Below are positions 1-7,331 of a stretch of DNA of 59,674 nucleotides, piece after piece. The DNA comes from a virus. Positions within the stretch are counted from its first letter, which is position 1. Every line of letters starts with the position of its first letter. The stretch spans positions 1 to 59,674 of IMG/VR virus record IMGVR_UViG_3300025769_000116; one strand, given 5' to 3'. The notes beneath the pieces are model-generated. The model made no database searches. It was not told the origin of the DNA and was given only the letters and a program-made list of their open reading frames with translations. The translations under genes were made by a program, and so were the position numbers.

Positions 1-1
1 C

Positions 2-538
2 TTACCAGCTGATTTCAATTCTACTGTCTCCTGATCCATTCCAATTTACAGTACAGCCACAATCTTCGATCAATTGTAACACATCTTTGAGGTTTTGTAC
101 ACCGTTTTCTGTTCCGTCAAAACAGAACACAGAACTACCGGCAACTTCTGGAGGCATACAAGCAAACCCTTCAACACTGGTATCAGGTTCAAACCCCAAC
201 TCATTCGTGTCAAACGAACCGTAGAGAATACCCTCACCACCGCAGTAATCACACTCAATGTACTCTTCAGTGTCTCCATCGTCGGCATCGTAATCGGGGT
301 TATCGATCATTCCATCACCGTCACATGATGAACAATCCTCACCATCGCTATCAATCTGGCAGTCTTGTGAGTGATTAAACAGCACTTTGCTGAGGTCAAC
401 TTCTTTGCCTTCAAACGGACCTTCTTCGTGTTTGTAAGGTACTTCACTCCAAGCACAGGATTGACAGCAAGGCATGTTCCACCCAACGAACCAACCTTCA
501 GCGATTAGTCGTTCTTGCATTTTTCTAAATCCATTCAT
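2..538 (-). CDS. DUF6891-like protein with a DnaJ-type zinc-finger insert
   Basis: 178 residues. The N-terminal part (CC at 24-25, C28, later an NHSQD segment) and the C-terminal part (VNWNGSGDSRIEI) resemble bacterial DUF6891 proteins, whose function is unknown. Between them sit two CxxC-G-x-G motifs (C69/C72 and C96/C99), the pattern of DnaJ-type zinc fingers, so it probably binds zinc. An in-frame ATG four codons upstream is less likely: the chosen ATG at 538 forms an ATGA overlap with the stop of the preceding gene, indicating translational coupling. The stop lies at the window edge, so the gene is complete. Confidence 0.7.
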   Translation of the reverse strand: MNGFRKMQERLIAEGWFVGWNMPCCQSCAWSEVPYKHEEGPFEGKEVDLSKVLFNHSQDCQIDSDGEDCSSCDGDGMIDNPDYDADDGDTEEYIECDYCGGEGILYGSFDTNELGFEPDTSVEGFACMPPEVAGSSVFCFDGTENGVQNLKDVLQLIEDCGCTVNWNGSGDSRIEISW

Positions 539-870
539 TTCTTTACCCATTCATTAAGATCCCAGTTAAATTCATAGTTTTTCCAATCATGGCGACCATC
601 TACAATAGGAGGCAATGACTTAGGCATTGGTTTCAACATCGTTTCGAAAGTAGGCATTTTAGGACGATACTTAGAAATTACATCGTCTGCTTGCTCATAT
701 CCACGAGCGATCAACACATTTTTCACGAAGTTGATTTTGTCAGCAACTGCAAGACCAGCGTGATAGGCGCGAGAGTCGTCTGCCATTTGGAAGTACCAGT
801 CATGACCAGCACACAATTCTTTAAGATGATCAACGATTTCCATCGTTTGAGTTTCGTTAGTTATTTTCAT
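535..870 (-). CDS. Hypothetical protein
   Basis: 111 residues, not recognised. Soluble, mixed charge, no signal peptide or membrane segment, tryptophan-rich end (HDWKNYEFNWDLNEWVKK). The start at 870 is chosen because it forms a TAATG overlap with the upstream gene; the ATG five codons earlier would lie inside that gene. Part of the small-gene operon running from 1378 down to the window edge. Confidence 0.7.
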   Translation of the reverse strand: MKITNETQTMEIVDHLKELCAGHDWYFQMADDSRAYHAGLAVADKINFVKNVLIARGYEQADDVISKYRPKMPTFETMLKPMPKSLPPIVDGRHDWKNYEFNWDLNEWVKK

Positions 871-1211
871 TATGCATCCTTCCATCGAAAATCGTCATGA
901 ATGTAGATATCAAGACGCTTGCTGTTGGTGTATTTGTTACCAACTATATCGCCATGAAAACTATAACCTCTGGTACGAAAGGTATTCGTCCAACGACTAA
1001 AATATGTTTCTTTTTCAATGGGCTCACGACCCTTTACAGTGACACGCTTAGTCTTACGGACCGTGCCACGATAGTCGCTTGGTTCCCATTGAATGCTTTT
1101 GTTATAGACTGAAACAGACTTACGGATTGCTTCAAGAATTTCCATGTCTACGCAAGAAAGAGGATCAAGAGAGCAGACGTAACTTTCAGTTCGATTAGTA
1201 CGATTTTCCAT
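870..1211 (-). CDS. Hypothetical protein
   Basis: 113 residues, not recognised. Basic middle section (KTKRVTVKGREP) and an aromatic C-terminus. The start at 1211 uses the ATG of a TAATG overlap with the 55-residue membrane protein upstream; a longer reading frame reaching 1253 would overlap that gene heavily. Coupled on both sides, so it is probably translated as part of one polycistron. Confidence 0.65.
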   Translation of the reverse strand: MENRTNRTESYVCSLDPLSCVDMEILEAIRKSVSVYNKSIQWEPSDYRGTVRKTKRVTVKGREPIEKETYFSRWTNTFRTRGYSFHGDIVGNKYTNSKRLDIYIHDDFRWKDA

Positions 1212-1378
1212 TATAAAGTACTCCAAGGTAAGATTGCAAAGGCGATGATACATACTGAAATTCCTAGAATTCCAATTGCCATGGAAATAGTATCCATGAA
1301 CATTTCGTTTAAATCAGTATCACTAACTACTTGTTTAGTGTAGACCGATCCAACTTCATGATTAAGCTTTTTTCTCAT
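1211..1378 (-). CDS. Small membrane protein
   Basis: 55 residues with a polar N-terminal half and a hydrophobic stretch (MAIGILGISVCIIAFAILPW), consistent with one membrane segment and an N-in topology. First gene after the promoter at 1413-1441. Followed by a TAATG-coupled gene. Function unknown. Confidence 0.6.
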   Translation of the reverse strand: MRKKLNHEVGSVYTKQVVSDTDLNEMFMDTISMAIGILGISVCIIAFAILPWSTL

Positions 1379-1412
1379 TTGTTTTCATACCGTTTTTATT
1401 TAATATAGAGCT

Positions 1413-1441
1413 ATTCTACCACACTCGTGGAAAAAGTACAC
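1413..1441 (-). promoter_or_regulatory. GTAC-type phage promoter upstream of 1378
   Basis: On the minus strand -10 is TAGAAT (1413-1418) preceded by TGG (extended -10). The -35 position, 17 bp away, reads GTGTAC, a poor sigma70 box. The 42 bp at 1400-1441 are repeated exactly at 1648-1689, so this is a duplicated promoter. The repeated GTAC element may be read by a phage activator. Confidence 0.7.
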
Positions 1442-1457
1442 AGTTTTTTTCACTTTT

Positions 1458-1631
1458 TTATGACAAATCTCCAGATAGGCTAAGAGGAATGAAATCATCG
1501 TAAATTTCTTCTGAAGTCATGCCAACTTCTAAGCACATATGCACTGCTTCTGATATGCGCCCTTCCTCAACAGCTACGACTGCATCTATTAGATACTCTC
1601 CAACTTCACCTTTCATCCACCATTCTGACAT
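1458..1631 (-). CDS. Hypothetical acidic small protein
   Basis: 57 residues, acidic, starting MSEWWMKGEVGEYLIDAVVA and ending in LSGDLS. No membrane segment or known motif. It has its own copy of the duplicated promoter and is followed by another promoter, so it is a single-gene transcription unit. Confidence 0.6.
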   Translation of the reverse strand: MSEWWMKGEVGEYLIDAVVAVEEGRISEAVHMCLEVGMTSEEIYDDFIPLSLSGDLS

Positions 1632-1660
1632 TTTCTCTTTCCTTTTTTTAATATAGAGCT

Positions 1661-1689
1661 ATTCTACCACACTCGTGGAAAAAGTACAC
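1661..1689 (-). promoter_or_regulatory. GTAC-type phage promoter upstream of 1631
   Basis: -10 TAGAAT (1661-1666) with TGG in front, 17-bp spacer, GTGTAC at the -35 position (1684-1689). Exact copy of the promoter at 1413-1441 over 42 bp. Confidence 0.7.
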
Positions 1690-1714
1690 CGTTTTTTCAT
1701 TTAATTTTTGCTTT

Positions 1715-1758
1715 AAAAACAACCACTTATAATAGTCGATTCACAAGTGGTTGTTTTT
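1715..1758 (-). terminator. Hairpin terminator with 14-bp perfect stem
   Basis: Arms AAAAACAACCACTT (1715-1728) and AAGTGGTTGTTTTT (1745-1758) are perfect complements, so the transcript ends in a stem followed by U residues in either direction. It ends the gene at 1771-1944 just before the next promoter. The stem is almost identical to the one at 487 bp past 9000. Confidence 0.8.
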
Positions 1759-1770
1759 AAAAGGATTATT

Positions 1771-1944
1771 TTAAGCAGCCTTTTTAGCAGCATCTCGACG
1801 AGCAATAACACGTTGGCGACCAACATTATACTCTGAGTATTTGTGCCCCATTTTAGGAAACTTTAGGCTTGGCTTTTCTTTACCAGCAGGCAATATAGTG
1901 ATTTCATTTCCAGCAGCAAGCCATTCTTGAATTTCTTTACTCAT
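1771..1944 (-). CDS. Small basic hypothetical protein
   Basis: 57 residues with a very basic, alanine-rich C-terminus (RQRVIARRDAAKKAA) that suggests nucleic-acid binding, though no fold is recognised. Preceded by AAAAGGAATAAAAA and its own GTAC-type promoter, and followed by a strong terminator, so it is monocistronic. Confidence 0.65.
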   Translation of the reverse strand: MSKEIQEWLAAGNEITILPAGKEKPSLKFPKMGHKYSEYNVGRQRVIARRDAAKKAA

Positions 1945-1979
1945 TTTTTATTCCTTTTCAATTTAATTAATATGAGACT

Positions 1980-2009
1980 ATTCTACTATATTTTAGCAGA
2001 AAAGTACAC
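1980..2009 (-). promoter_or_regulatory. GTAC-type phage promoter upstream of 1944
   Basis: -10 TAGAAT (1980-1985), 18-bp spacer, GTGTAC (2004-2009). Its leader (AATTAAATTGAAAAGGAA) is shared with the promoters near 9435 and 12033. Confidence 0.65.
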
Positions 2010-2035
2010 CGTTTATGAAATAAAAAATGGTATAA

Positions 2036-2078
2036 AAAACAATAGCTTGCGTATAAAGGTTATATAAGTTATTGTTTT
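2036..2078 (-). terminator. Hairpin between promoter and upstream unit
   Basis: Arms AAAACAATAGCTT (2036-2048) and AAGTTATTGTTTT (2066-2078) pair with one mismatch, which is a G-U wobble in plus-strand RNA. Equivalent in position to the hairpins at 1715 and 9487. Confidence 0.5.
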
Positions 2079-2091
2079 ATAAAGAAAAAGA

Positions 2092-2113
2092 AAAGGGGCC
2101 CGAAGGCCCCTTT
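2092..2113 (-). terminator. Rho-independent terminator
   Basis: On the minus strand AAAGGGGCC-TTCG-GGCCCCTTT: a nine-pair GC-rich stem with a UUCG loop followed by U residues. It ends the operon containing 2130-5839. Confidence 0.85.
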
Positions 2114-2129
2114 AGGTTTTGAGACTAGA

Positions 2130-2354
2130 TTACAATATCATCAAGATACCGATCAGAAAACCGATGTTCAGTCCTACAGAACAGACCAGGGCAAAATCTT
2201 TACGATAGCTCTCTGGTTTGTAATCAACAACTATCTCGTTGTGAGTAGAATATAACGGATAACTTCTAGAAGGAATCGTTATGATGGGGTCGACTAAGTT
2301 TTTATATGGATCGTTAGTCGACCCCCTTTTAGGGAAGTCGATAACGGTTGCCAC
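2130..2354 (-). CDS. Small membrane protein, last gene of the envelope cassette
   Basis: 74 residues; soluble N-terminal 50 residues and a C-terminal membrane segment (ALVCSVGLNIGFLIGILMIL), so probably tail-anchored with the N-terminus inside. Uses a GTG start with GGAGGA six bases upstream, overlapping the end of the preceding gene. Followed directly by a strong terminator. Function unknown. Confidence 0.65.
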   Translation of the reverse strand: MATVIDFPKRGSTNDPYKNLVDPIITIPSRSYPLYSTHNEIVVDYKPESYRKDFALVCSVGLNIGFLIGILMIL

Positions 2355-2355
2355 G

Positions 2356-2571
2356 TTAGTCCTCCTCGTCTTCTACTCTTACGATATACGCAACATTCGA
2401 TTTGTTCAATTGAACTGTTCGACCGTTGGGTTGAATAAAAGGAATGAATGTGTGTTCGAGATTCATAACCCAAGCTAATGCAGCGTCAGGTTCTAAAGCC
2501 GTCACATATTCATCTTTTACCAACTCACCGTACATCGTTGTACCATTGTTAAATGTTACTTTAACACGCAT
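2356..2571 (-). CDS. Small hypothetical beta-rich protein
   Basis: 71 residues, alternating hydrophobic pattern (MRVKVTFNNGTTMYGELVKD; NVAYIVRVEDEED) typical of a small beta-barrel of SH3 or Sm type; not identified further. ATG at 2571 is chosen because AGGAG lies eight bases upstream; a GTG nine bases earlier abuts that site. Confidence 0.6.
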   Translation of the reverse strand: MRVKVTFNNGTTMYGELVKDEYVTALEPDAALAWVMNLEHTFIPFIQPNGRTVQLNKSNVAYIVRVEDEED

Positions 2572-2602
2572 GAGTTGCACTCCTTTTCTTTAAAAGGAAA
2601 AT

Positions 2603-3061
2603 CTAATCAGCGAGAGGATTGTCTAGTACACCTTGAATCCTAGAATTGAGACGGTCTTCGACTGCCTTAATTTTTAGTTCAGTATCGGTTTCTAAACTTT
2701 CCCTTTTATTATCGAACCGCTCATTTGCTTTATCGATCATATCTCTGACTTTATCTTCCATATCCCTGTTCTGGTCTTCGATCCGATCAACGTTTTTTTC
2801 CATTCGGTTAAAATCGTCTCTTAAATCGTTTTTGATGCTACGTGAATAGTCTATAGCCTCGTCTAGTTTGGTTTCAATGACGTTATTTCGAGCTGCTATA
2901 GCGTCTGTATCGATATTCTGGATTATCTCCTTCATATCCATATAGTCTTTATAGAACTCAAAAGCTCCCCACGTCGCACCACCTAGGGTGGATAGAGCGG
3001 TGAGTAATACCATCATTTTGCCACCTTTGAAGGTCATCCCTCCAAATTCGACTTCTGCCAT
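2603..3061 (-). CDS. Membrane-anchored coiled-coil protein
   Basis: 152 residues. A hydrophobic segment near residues 13-35 (KMMVLLTALSTLGGATWGAF) is followed by about 100 residues of charged heptads rich in D, R, E and N, predicting a long coiled coil, probably exposed on one face of a membrane. The gene lies between four genes with signal peptides and two small genes, all in one direction. Architecture mirrors the protein at 32746-33258 with the order reversed. Function unknown; an envelope tether or spacer is one possibility. Confidence 0.65.
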   Translation of the reverse strand: MAEVEFGGMTFKGGKMMVLLTALSTLGGATWGAFEFYKDYMDMKEIIQNIDTDAIAARNNVIETKLDEAIDYSRSIKNDLRDDFNRMEKNVDRIEDQNRDMEDKVRDMIDKANERFDNKRESLETDTELKIKAVEDRLNSRIQGVLDNPLAD

Positions 3062-3064
3062 GTC

Positions 3065-3514
3065 TTACTCCTCGTTATCATCTGCGAATTGAAGTTGCCT
3101 TAAATTCGCGACCTCTTGTTGTAATTTTTGTATCTCTAGTCTTCTTCTCTCTAATTCTAGTTTGTAAAGTTCATTACAGTTAAGCCTTTCCTTTGGCTTA
3201 TCAAGCGGAATGGTGATCTTAGCATATACGCCAACATCTTTTACCATACCACTTTGATCCCAGCCATCGGGATTAATGTAGGTATTACTACCAAACACAT
3301 TATCATAAGGCCCGTTTTGGTTTAAAATACCGACCACACCAAATTCAAGAGCTGTAGCTCCTCCAATGGCATTTTGGCATTCCAAAGTTCCTGCTCTGAC
3401 TCTGTCTGATGCATAAGAACCTGGTGATGAAGGTAAAGCTAAGTTCAAAGAACTTGACTGACCAAACACCAAATCAGGTAACATCATTAACAATAAAATA
3501 ACGAATATACGCAT
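3065..3514 (-). CDS. Exported protein with C-terminal coiled coil
   Basis: 149 residues. Signal peptide of about 18 residues (MRIFVILLLMMLPDLVFG, then QSSS). The mature part contains two cysteines (LEC, LNC), a central region resembling a short beta domain (KDVGVYAKITIPLDK) and a C-terminal heptad stretch (RRRLEIQKLQQEVANLRQL). Probably periplasmic or outer-membrane associated. Not recognised as a known family. Confidence 0.65.
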   Translation of the reverse strand: MRIFVILLLMMLPDLVFGQSSSLNLALPSSPGSYASDRVRAGTLECQNAIGGATALEFGVVGILNQNGPYDNVFGSNTYINPDGWDQSGMVKDVGVYAKITIPLDKPKERLNCNELYKLELERRRLEIQKLQQEVANLRQLQFADDNEE

Positions 3515-3520
3515 AATAAT

Positions 3521-3898
3521 CTACTTTACTTTAGAACAGATCCTCGATTTCAGTAATGTCTTCGTCTTTCCATCTTGAAGTGTTTTCGACATAGTGCAAA
3601 TATATCGTACTTTTTTTCTAGACTTAGATTGAATATAGACATCAAAATTTTTTGTTTCAAGATACTCAACGTTGATTATCTTTCCGCCCATAACGACAAA
3701 TGGAACTTTATTCCAATCATCATCATACACGCCAACTTGATAGTAACGAATATCATTACGCTTATTAAACAATCTCATACTCACCTTCAACACACCCTCC
3801 ATATAGGATTGCTCCAATTTTGGATATGTTGGGGTAAATTCGTGGGCGGTTGCCCGCCCACTATAAAGAATGATCAACAATAGCATAACGTATTTCAT
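3521..3898 (-). CDS. Exported protein, possible periplasmic chaperone-like fold
   Basis: 125 residues. Signal peptide MKYVMLLLIILYSGRATA before HEFTP. The mature part begins with a proline and beta-strand pattern (LKVSMRLFNKRNDIRYYQVG, DDDWNKVPF) reminiscent of the first domain of fimbrial chaperones, but it is too short for the complete family. The ATG at 3898 is preferred over a GTG at 3931 since it gives a clean signal peptide and has GGAG nine bases upstream. Confidence 0.6.
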   Translation of the reverse strand: MKYVMLLLIILYSGRATAHEFTPTYPKLEQSYMEGVLKVSMRLFNKRNDIRYYQVGVYDDDWNKVPFVVMGGKIINVEYLETKNFDVYIQSKSRKKVRYICTMSKTLQDGKTKTLLKSRICSKVK

Positions 3899-3915
3899 GT
3901 GGTTTATTTCTCCAT

Positions 3916-4425
3916 TTAGATTGCAATGCACTCAGCAGTAACGACTGCTTGATATTGTCCGCCTGGAAACGCTTTGTCATAGCCATAGTCTGCAGTTGAT
4001 TCTACCTTGAACCAGGTTGAACCAGCAACTGATAAGTCTATTTCAGTAACGTTATCATATTCCACTTTGTTCGTATCATAAGCTGACATACTGGCGTCAG
4101 AGACTTGGTCGACAGACGTGCTGCCAGTGAAATCTACAACGTCATTCAACACAGGGCTTTCGGAAAAGGAAGTAGGATGAGTAATTTTAGCCATATAATA
4201 ATCAGCCTGAATTACATCATACCTTACAACAGGATGCACACCACCTGAAGCCGAAGCCGTAGTCAACGACTCTGGTGATGGGTTTCCGTAAACTCCAGCC
4301 GTGTCTTGCGTCACAATGCATTTGGATTCAACACTACCAGTGATAGGAATATCCTCCGCATACGAACTCAAAGACCAAAAGGACAATAATATACATGATA
4401 TAGTTGTTTTATTAAGCATATTCAT
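3916..4425 (-). CDS. Exported protein, possibly pilin-like
   Basis: 169 residues. Signal peptide (TTISCILLSFWSLSSYAED). The mature protein is small, acidic, serine and threonine rich, with a cysteine near each end (SKCIV and AECIAI) that could form one disulfide. This size, composition and cysteine spacing recall spore-coat-U or fimbrial-subunit folds, but no family signature is certain. Next to the possible chaperone-like protein at 3521-3898. Confidence 0.6.
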   Translation of the reverse strand: MNMLNKTTISCILLSFWSLSSYAEDIPITGSVESKCIVTQDTAGVYGNPSPESLTTASASGGVHPVVRYDVIQADYYMAKITHPTSFSESPVLNDVVDFTGSTSVDQVSDASMSAYDTNKVEYDNVTEIDLSVAGSTWFKVESTADYGYDKAFPGGQYQAVVTAECIAI

Positions 4426-4446
4426 GCTCTCCCTTTTGTGGTTTGT

Positions 4447-5346
4447 TTACTTTCTTTCATACTGTAATTTGACAAGTTCTTGATGCAACAACTGCTGCGC
4501 CATCCCTTGTCTCAAACCTCTTTTGTTTGTAGGTAAATCCCCACCATTAAGCACAACGCTATCAGGATAAGAACCACCAACAAGAGAGCTATAATAAGCA
4601 TTAGGAATTTGATTTAAATTTGCAAGAATTTGGTGCTGTATAATAGCCATATTTTTCAATTCACTTGTATTAATCGTGCCTAATAAATCTTCTAATGCTT
4701 CTAAAGTTTTTTCCACTTTTTCCTTTTTTTCCAATGCCTCTTTTCTTTCACGTTCTTCATCATCTTCTTCTTGGGCATCTAACATTGCCTTTCGATCAAG
4801 TTCATCCTGTATTAAATCATCGTCAAGCGGATCTACGATTTCCACCTCAGTCAATTCAATAACGAAAGGATCTTGATATCCTGGGCATTGTGGGTTAGAT
4901 TGGGGATCGAAGCAAGGGTCATACTTATAGGTATAGAACACTCCCGCGTCATTTACCTTTCCTGTACCCTCTACTTCAATCGATCCAGGCCCCCAGTATG
5001 ATATGTCAATGGCATCTACCGGAACAGCTTTTTTAATGCTGTTGCCAGGTATTCCAGACCAATCATCTGACGACCTAAAAATGTAGCCGGGCCCTCGTGC
5101 GTTTTCGTTCTGCACGTGAACAATCATATCATCTTCTGTTTCTTTAACAGTCGAATACTGATATATTACTTGACTTACTGTCAATCCAGCTTGTTGTGGT
5201 AATACGTTTCGCATGACCCAGTTCAAACCGAACTGAGCAGCGTTGTTTGTCGTCCCGTAAACAGGCGCAGTGTCAAACTCGCTAGAGTAACAAAAGCATG
5301 AGTAAACTAGCAACCCCAGCGCTACCAAGTAATGTCTTAGTACCAT
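4447..5346 (-). CDS. Large exported protein with acidic coiled coil
   Basis: 299 residues. N-terminal hydrophobic signal (YLVALGLLVYSCFCYSS). Residues of about 25-165 form a globular domain with a CFDPQSNPQC cysteine pair; about 165-220 are a highly charged D/E/K/R stretch (EEDDEERERKEALEKKEK) predicting a coiled coil; the end returns to a globular segment. Overlaps the next upstream gene by 65 bases, so the two are co-expressed. Not recognised, although I recall similar proteins in marine T4-like phages. Confidence 0.65.
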   Translation of the reverse strand: MVLRHYLVALGLLVYSCFCYSSEFDTAPVYGTTNNAAQFGLNWVMRNVLPQQAGLTVSQVIYQYSTVKETEDDMIVHVQNENARGPGYIFRSSDDWSGIPGNSIKKAVPVDAIDISYWGPGSIEVEGTGKVNDAGVFYTYKYDPCFDPQSNPQCPGYQDPFVIELTEVEIVDPLDDDLIQDELDRKAMLDAQEEDDEERERKEALEKKEKVEKTLEALEDLLGTINTSELKNMAIIQHQILANLNQIPNAYYSSLVGGSYPDSVVLNGGDLPTNKRGLRQGMAQQLLHQELVKLQYERK

Positions 5347-5839
5347 CTTTCATCCCTTTTTCTTGTTTAGCAGAAGGCAATTGATCTTCATTCAAAGCCC
5401 ATTGAGCTTTGGCATCTTCACCGATCAAACCATCATAGGGACAAGGAGTTCCAGCCATCATCATGGCATCAAAAACTCTAGTATCTTGGCATAGAGTTGA
5501 TACAGCTGCAACCTTCATCCCCATATCATATAAGGTTTTAGAAAGCTTTAACCGTTCACAGTTTTCGTCAGTTACTTGAGTACCTGTAGAAATACCCAGT
5601 ATCTGTGTTTGAATTGCACCTGCTACACCAAAGGTACATAAGTCTGAATTAGACGTATTGATTGTCGGTGTAATTGCCGATGCGGGTGGAGACTTCAACG
5701 TAGTCGTAGAAGTCGTTGTTGAATTCACATTGCTATCAGTGACAGATTCTGTTTTAATGATATCCTCATCTATAGATGATTCTTCAGCATATAGAGCACT
5801 TGCACTTATAGCCATAACAAAGAATAATAAGTATCGCAT
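5282..5839 (-). CDS. Exported protein of a family seen in marine T4-like phages
   Basis: 185 residues, first gene of the envelope cassette. Signal peptide MRYLLFFVMAISASALYA, a threonine/serine-rich linker (about 25-60), then a conserved-looking block with DLCTFGVAGAIQTQILG, DENCERLKLSKTLYDMGMKV and GTPCP, i.e. four cysteines that may pair, and a hydrophobic C-terminus (LLGSAGVASLLMLLLL) that could anchor it. I recall this block in pelagic phage genomes without a known role. A TATAAATA late box lies about 40 bases upstream, implying late expression. Confidence 0.7.
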   Translation of the reverse strand: MRYLLFFVMAISASALYAEESSIDEDIIKTESVTDSNVNSTTTSTTTLKSPPASAITPTINTSNSDLCTFGVAGAIQTQILGISTGTQVTDENCERLKLSKTLYDMGMKVAAVSTLCQDTRVFDAMMMAGTPCPYDGLIGEDAKAQWALNEDQLPSAKQEKGMKDGTKTLLGSAGVASLLMLLLL

Positions 5840-5876
5840 ACCTTCATTCCTGTTAATAATGTTATTGTAGCAATGT

Positions 5877-5884
5877 TATTTATA
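5877..5884 (-). promoter_or_regulatory. T4-type late promoter box for the envelope cassette
   Basis: TATAAATA on the minus strand, 38 bases before the start of 5282-5839, the usual position for a T4-like late promoter. Confidence 0.75.
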
Positions 5885-5889
5885 ATATT

Positions 5890-7287
5890 TTACGGTTGTT
5901 CTAACCAGGTAATAGATGCAAAACCAGTTTTACCGCCAACCTTACTTGCTGCGCAAATTGTATATACATCTGAAGTCAAATCTGCAAAATCTGGTGAACC
6001 TGGGTTAGTGAATACACGACCCAATTGCAATTGAGCGCTGATTGGCATATTAATTGGAGCCGCGCCGCCAGCAAAATAGCCCGAATAGATGATATCATCT
6101 CGGCCAAAATCGATTGATGTTGCCGCGTCATCTAATTCGGCACCGACCCAATCCGCATCTAAAATACCAAATGTAGCACCAGTCAATGTCCCATTACGAA
6201 CAACGACAAAATACACACCTGAGTCATCTTCGGTGAAAACTTGAAACGCCTGAGGAGCAACATAAGAATCAAGAGCTGCAGCCTTCAATCGAATACTCAG
6301 TAGAGGATAGAAGGTGTTTGCCACTGCAAGATTACCAGAACCCACGGTCATTGTGGGTGGATTTGTCGACGTATTAATTGCTGATAATGAGTTATTTAAT
6401 ACACCGAGCTCTTCAACACCACCTTCAGCAACAACTGATGTTGAGGATTGAAATAAGTAATGATCAATATTATCAGTGTATTCAGGTAGAGCTTCTAATT
6501 CAAACCGAACTGGCAAATTAGGAGTCTTGGTCCAAGTGCCTTGAGTATTATTCGCGTTATAGACCGTATGAATTATATGTAATTCATTATCAATAGCAAA
6601 CCCAAAACGAGTCATACCCGTGCCATACCATTCGTATTCAATACAAAGCAATTGCTGTTTAGCAAAATCGAATGTTATACCGCTACGGCCTGTACCATCT
6701 AATTTATCACCGTTCCAGTTTTCACGACTAATCCGAATAGTTTCAACTCCATTCTTACGAATACAGCAAAAATAGTTATCACCACTGTCTTCAAAGTACA
6801 TTCCGTTTTGGTCGTCGAATGTACCGATGCGTCTGCGGATACCAACTGTTCTTGGTTCGAATCTAATTGCCATTGAGGCAAACTGTTCTTTACCTGGAAT
6901 GTAAGGAATGACACGTCGAGATTGTCGGACAACCTTATCACCAATTGAAGTGACTCGCATGATCACAGATTTTTCTACGATAATATCACTACCTGGGTTT
7001 GTTGGATCAAACGATTCTGGCACTGCTGCATTATTATTGATATAAGCTTCACCACCGCCAGTTCTTGTAGTTTGGAATGTGTCGTTATCAGCAAACGCGC
7101 TGAAAGAATTCCAGAATATTGTTTGAACACCAGATGTTTTTAAACGATTCTTTGAAGTAAAGTCTGGTCTCCAATCTGTGATTGCTCCAAACCTGTCAGC
7201 GATTACAACACCTTGAAAGTCTTCACGACCTGGCCATGTTGTATCTTTGCCTAAAAAATTCTGGGTATCTCTATTCCATTGAGCCAT
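5890..7287 (-). CDS. Virion structural protein, paralogue of 48141-49532
   Basis: 465 residues beginning MAQWNRDTQNFLGKD. It matches the 463-residue protein at 48141-49532 along its entire length (for example WRPDFTSKNRLK versus WRPSFTSKNRLR, YIPGKEQF versus YVPGKEQF, YEWYGTG in both, GTWTKTP versus GTWIKTP, KTGFASITW versus KTGIASLSW). Proteins of this kind are virion components in marine T4-like phages, probably tail-fibre or baseplate-associated and rich in beta structure. Late box 37 bases upstream. Lies apart from the other structural genes. Confidence 0.75.
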   Translation of the reverse strand: MAQWNRDTQNFLGKDTTWPGREDFQGVVIADRFGAITDWRPDFTSKNRLKTSGVQTIFWNSFSAFADNDTFQTTRTGGGEAYINNNAAVPESFDPTNPGSDIIVEKSVIMRVTSIGDKVVRQSRRVIPYIPGKEQFASMAIRFEPRTVGIRRRIGTFDDQNGMYFEDSGDNYFCCIRKNGVETIRISRENWNGDKLDGTGRSGITFDFAKQQLLCIEYEWYGTGMTRFGFAIDNELHIIHTVYNANNTQGTWTKTPNLPVRFELEALPEYTDNIDHYLFQSSTSVVAEGGVEELGVLNNSLSAINTSTNPPTMTVGSGNLAVANTFYPLLSIRLKAAALDSYVAPQAFQVFTEDDSGVYFVVVRNGTLTGATFGILDADWVGAELDDAATSIDFGRDDIIYSGYFAGGAAPINMPISAQLQLGRVFTNPGSPDFADLTSDVYTICAASKVGGKTGFASITWLEQP

Positions 7288-7323
7288 GCTTACTCTCTAA
7301 ATCAAAAGTGGTGGATGTCTGTA

Positions 7324-7331
7324 TATTTATA
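7324..7331 (-). promoter_or_regulatory. T4-type late promoter box
   Basis: TATAAATA on the minus strand 37 bases before the structural gene at 7287. It overlaps the 3' end of iscU. Confidence 0.8.

Noticed and set aside
3575-3883. Plus-strand frame in the envelope cassette
   Set aside because: Opposite a gene with a clear signal peptide and coupled neighbours; no ribosome site.
4447-5346. CsgG curli pore
   Set aside because: Length is near, but there is no lipobox or CsgG domain pattern, and the charged coiled coil does not fit.
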